Shown piece by piece: positions 63,174 to 64,000 of a DNA stretch of 64,000 bases. Within the stretch, counting starts at the first letter, position 1. The number at the start of each line of letters is the position of its first letter. The position numbers and the translations under genes were made by a program. The notes below the pieces were generated by a model. That model saw only the letters and a list, made by a program, of their open reading frames with translations, had not been told where the DNA came from and did not search any database. The stretch is from contig CAKPCL010000001.1 in NCBI GenBank assembly GCA_934141605.1, positions 124,001 through 188,000 of the forward strand, in the 5' to 3' direction. Origin of the DNA: an uncultured Clostridia bacterium (GTDB taxonomy: Bacteria > Bacillota > Clostridia > TANB77 > CAG-508).

Positions 63174-64000
63174 TTATTTTGTTCCTCTTAAAATTATTCT
63201 TTGCATAGCACTGTAAGTGTCTTTTGATAATAATTCTTTAGATACTACTTGACCATTTAGTGTTTTGATTATATATGTTTCTGTTGTTAATCCATTTGCT
63301 CCTTGTTGCTTAACTTTTTCTGTTCCAGAAGCTAATGTATTGTCATCTATATATTTAACTGTATATGGTATTGTAGAAATTGTTTCTGTACTAAATGAAA
63401 TTGTGTATTCATTTTCTTCTTTAATTCCGTATATTGAAATTGTAATAATTCCATTAGAGCATGTGGCTTTTATTTTTACTGCATATGTTCTTGTGTTTTT
63501 AAATTTTAAGTCTGTCATCCCATAAACTACTGTTGCATCTCTTCCTGCAGGTGTATATGATGTTATAAATTGATGATTTCTTCTTTCTGTTACTTCCATA
63601 TTGGCCATCAAAACAGAATTATATAATGTTGATGATACTTGACATATTCCTCCGCCTATTCCATCTACTACTTGGCCGTTTTCATATACTTTTGCTTCTT
63701 TATATCCGGCAGATATAGTTCTTTCTCCTAAGGTTTTGTTATAAGAAAAAGTTTCTCCTGGTAAAATTACTTTATCATTAATTTTTTCACACGCTAATTT
63801 TAAATTGGTTGTTCTATTTGTGTTTCCTCCATCATATTTTGTGGAATATGTAGCTAGTAAGTCTGGAAATGCTTCTGAGCCAATTTGTGACATTGTAACT
63901 TTTGGTTTTGTTATAATTAGTGGTATTTCGTATATTTCTTTTTCTTTGTTTAATATTTGTTTTGCTTCTTCTATGTCAAAGTCTATTCCCTCTACTTCTG
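63174..64000 (-). CDS. VanW-family protein with C-terminal G5 domain (partial, runs off right edge)
   Basis: The open frame continues to the right edge, so the N-terminus is missing; the visible 275 or so residues are C-terminal. The VanW domain shows FPDLLATYSTKYDGGNTNRT, KVILPGETFSYNKTLGERT, GGGICQVSSTLYNSVLMANM and ERRNHQFITSYTPAGRDATV. A G5 domain follows (EKVKQQGANGLTTETYIIKT to the end). Such exported proteins bind peptidoglycan-related ligands; despite the name, vancomycin resistance is not implied. Confidence 0.92.
   Translation of the reverse strand, partial: EVEGIDFDIEEAKQILNKEKEIYEIPLIITKPKVTMSQIGSEAFPDLLATYSTKYDGGNTNRTTNLKLACEKINDKVILPGETFSYNKTLGERTISAGYKEAKVYENGQVVDGIGGGICQVSSTLYNSVLMANMEVTERRNHQFITSYTPAGRDATVVYGMTDLKFKNTRTYAVKIKATCSNGIITISIYGIKEENEYTISFSTETISTIPYTVKYIDDNTLASGTEKVKQQGANGLTTETYIIKTLNGQVVSKELLSKDTYSAMQRIILRGTK

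Noticed and set aside
1..64000. CRISPR array, rRNA, prophage or complete insertion sequence
   Set aside because: No regular repeat-spacer pattern, rRNA sequence, phage structural genes or IS transposase was seen; the Rpn-like gene alone does not make an element.

Overview
The window is very AT-rich, with short intergenic gaps, strong AGGAGG-type ribosome binding sites, sigma-A promoters, TTG starts, and sporulation-type genes (a SpoIVFB-like M50 protease behind an M23 protein, and a GerS/LolA-like protein). Together with the 'KGITLVALVIT' prepilin-like leaders this points to an uncultured, low-GC, probably spore-forming gut Clostridia lineage. That placement is inferred from gene content; no rRNA is present.

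Layout. 1-4374: 5' part of a cyclic beta-1,2-glucan synthase gene, running off the left edge. 4.4-7.4 kb: two small membrane proteins with near-identical promoters and leaders, diverging from an amidoligase and a partner gene, then a Cys-rich cargo-type protein. 7.4-8.6 kb: a pair of half-size TauE/SafE transporters, one frameshifted. 8.7-11.2 kb: rarA, ruvA and an HD protein. 11.3-16.7 kb: a GT51 transglycosylase, polysaccharide deacetylase, XRE regulator, TSCPD protein, aspS and an HD-GYP protein. 16.7-23.1 kb: MazF toxin, GerS-like protein, a LamG pseudopilin facing an XRE regulator across a perfect palindrome, an Rpn-like nuclease, and an ECF sigma/anti-sigma pair. 23.3-30.6 kb: dusB, rodA (frameshifted), minE with an unusual charged tail, minD, a pseudopilin with a C-type-lectin/FGE-like end, an M50 protease and an M23 protein. 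30.7-40.7 kb: membrane proteins, an unlisted type I toxin-antitoxin candidate, tRNA-Cys, tRNA-Gly, topA, a left-handed beta-helix protein, a radical SAM protein, a phosphodiesterase, an M23 lipoprotein and a frameshifted HtrA. 41.0-51.4 kb: a two-module NRPS with terminal reductase, followed 3 bases later by a 7TM histidine kinase and then an HD-GYP response regulator. 51.5-64 kb: tex, two tandem paralogues of unknown function, an ABC-F protein, CapA, CorA, tRNA-Lys, an RHH/PUA-like regulator with an operator-like inverted repeat, and a partial VanW/G5 protein.

Most striking. (1) The NRPS (C-A-T-C-A-T-R) is predicted to release an N-acyl dipeptide aldehyde ending in a valine-type residue, and is joined to its own sensor kinase and an HD-GYP regulator. 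(2) A 35-residue membrane peptide at 32751-32858 faces an antisense RNA with a consensus promoter and shared terminator: a txpA/ratA-like type I toxin-antitoxin candidate. (3) Three genes are each broken by one extra base, and in all three it is a C inserted just before GG on the coding strand, which suggests a shared cause. (4) Two tandem large paralogues and the amidoligase locus are possible undescribed systems. (5) Dispersed repeats built on GGGACGGTTCT and GCACTGTCCC lie at gene 3' ends.
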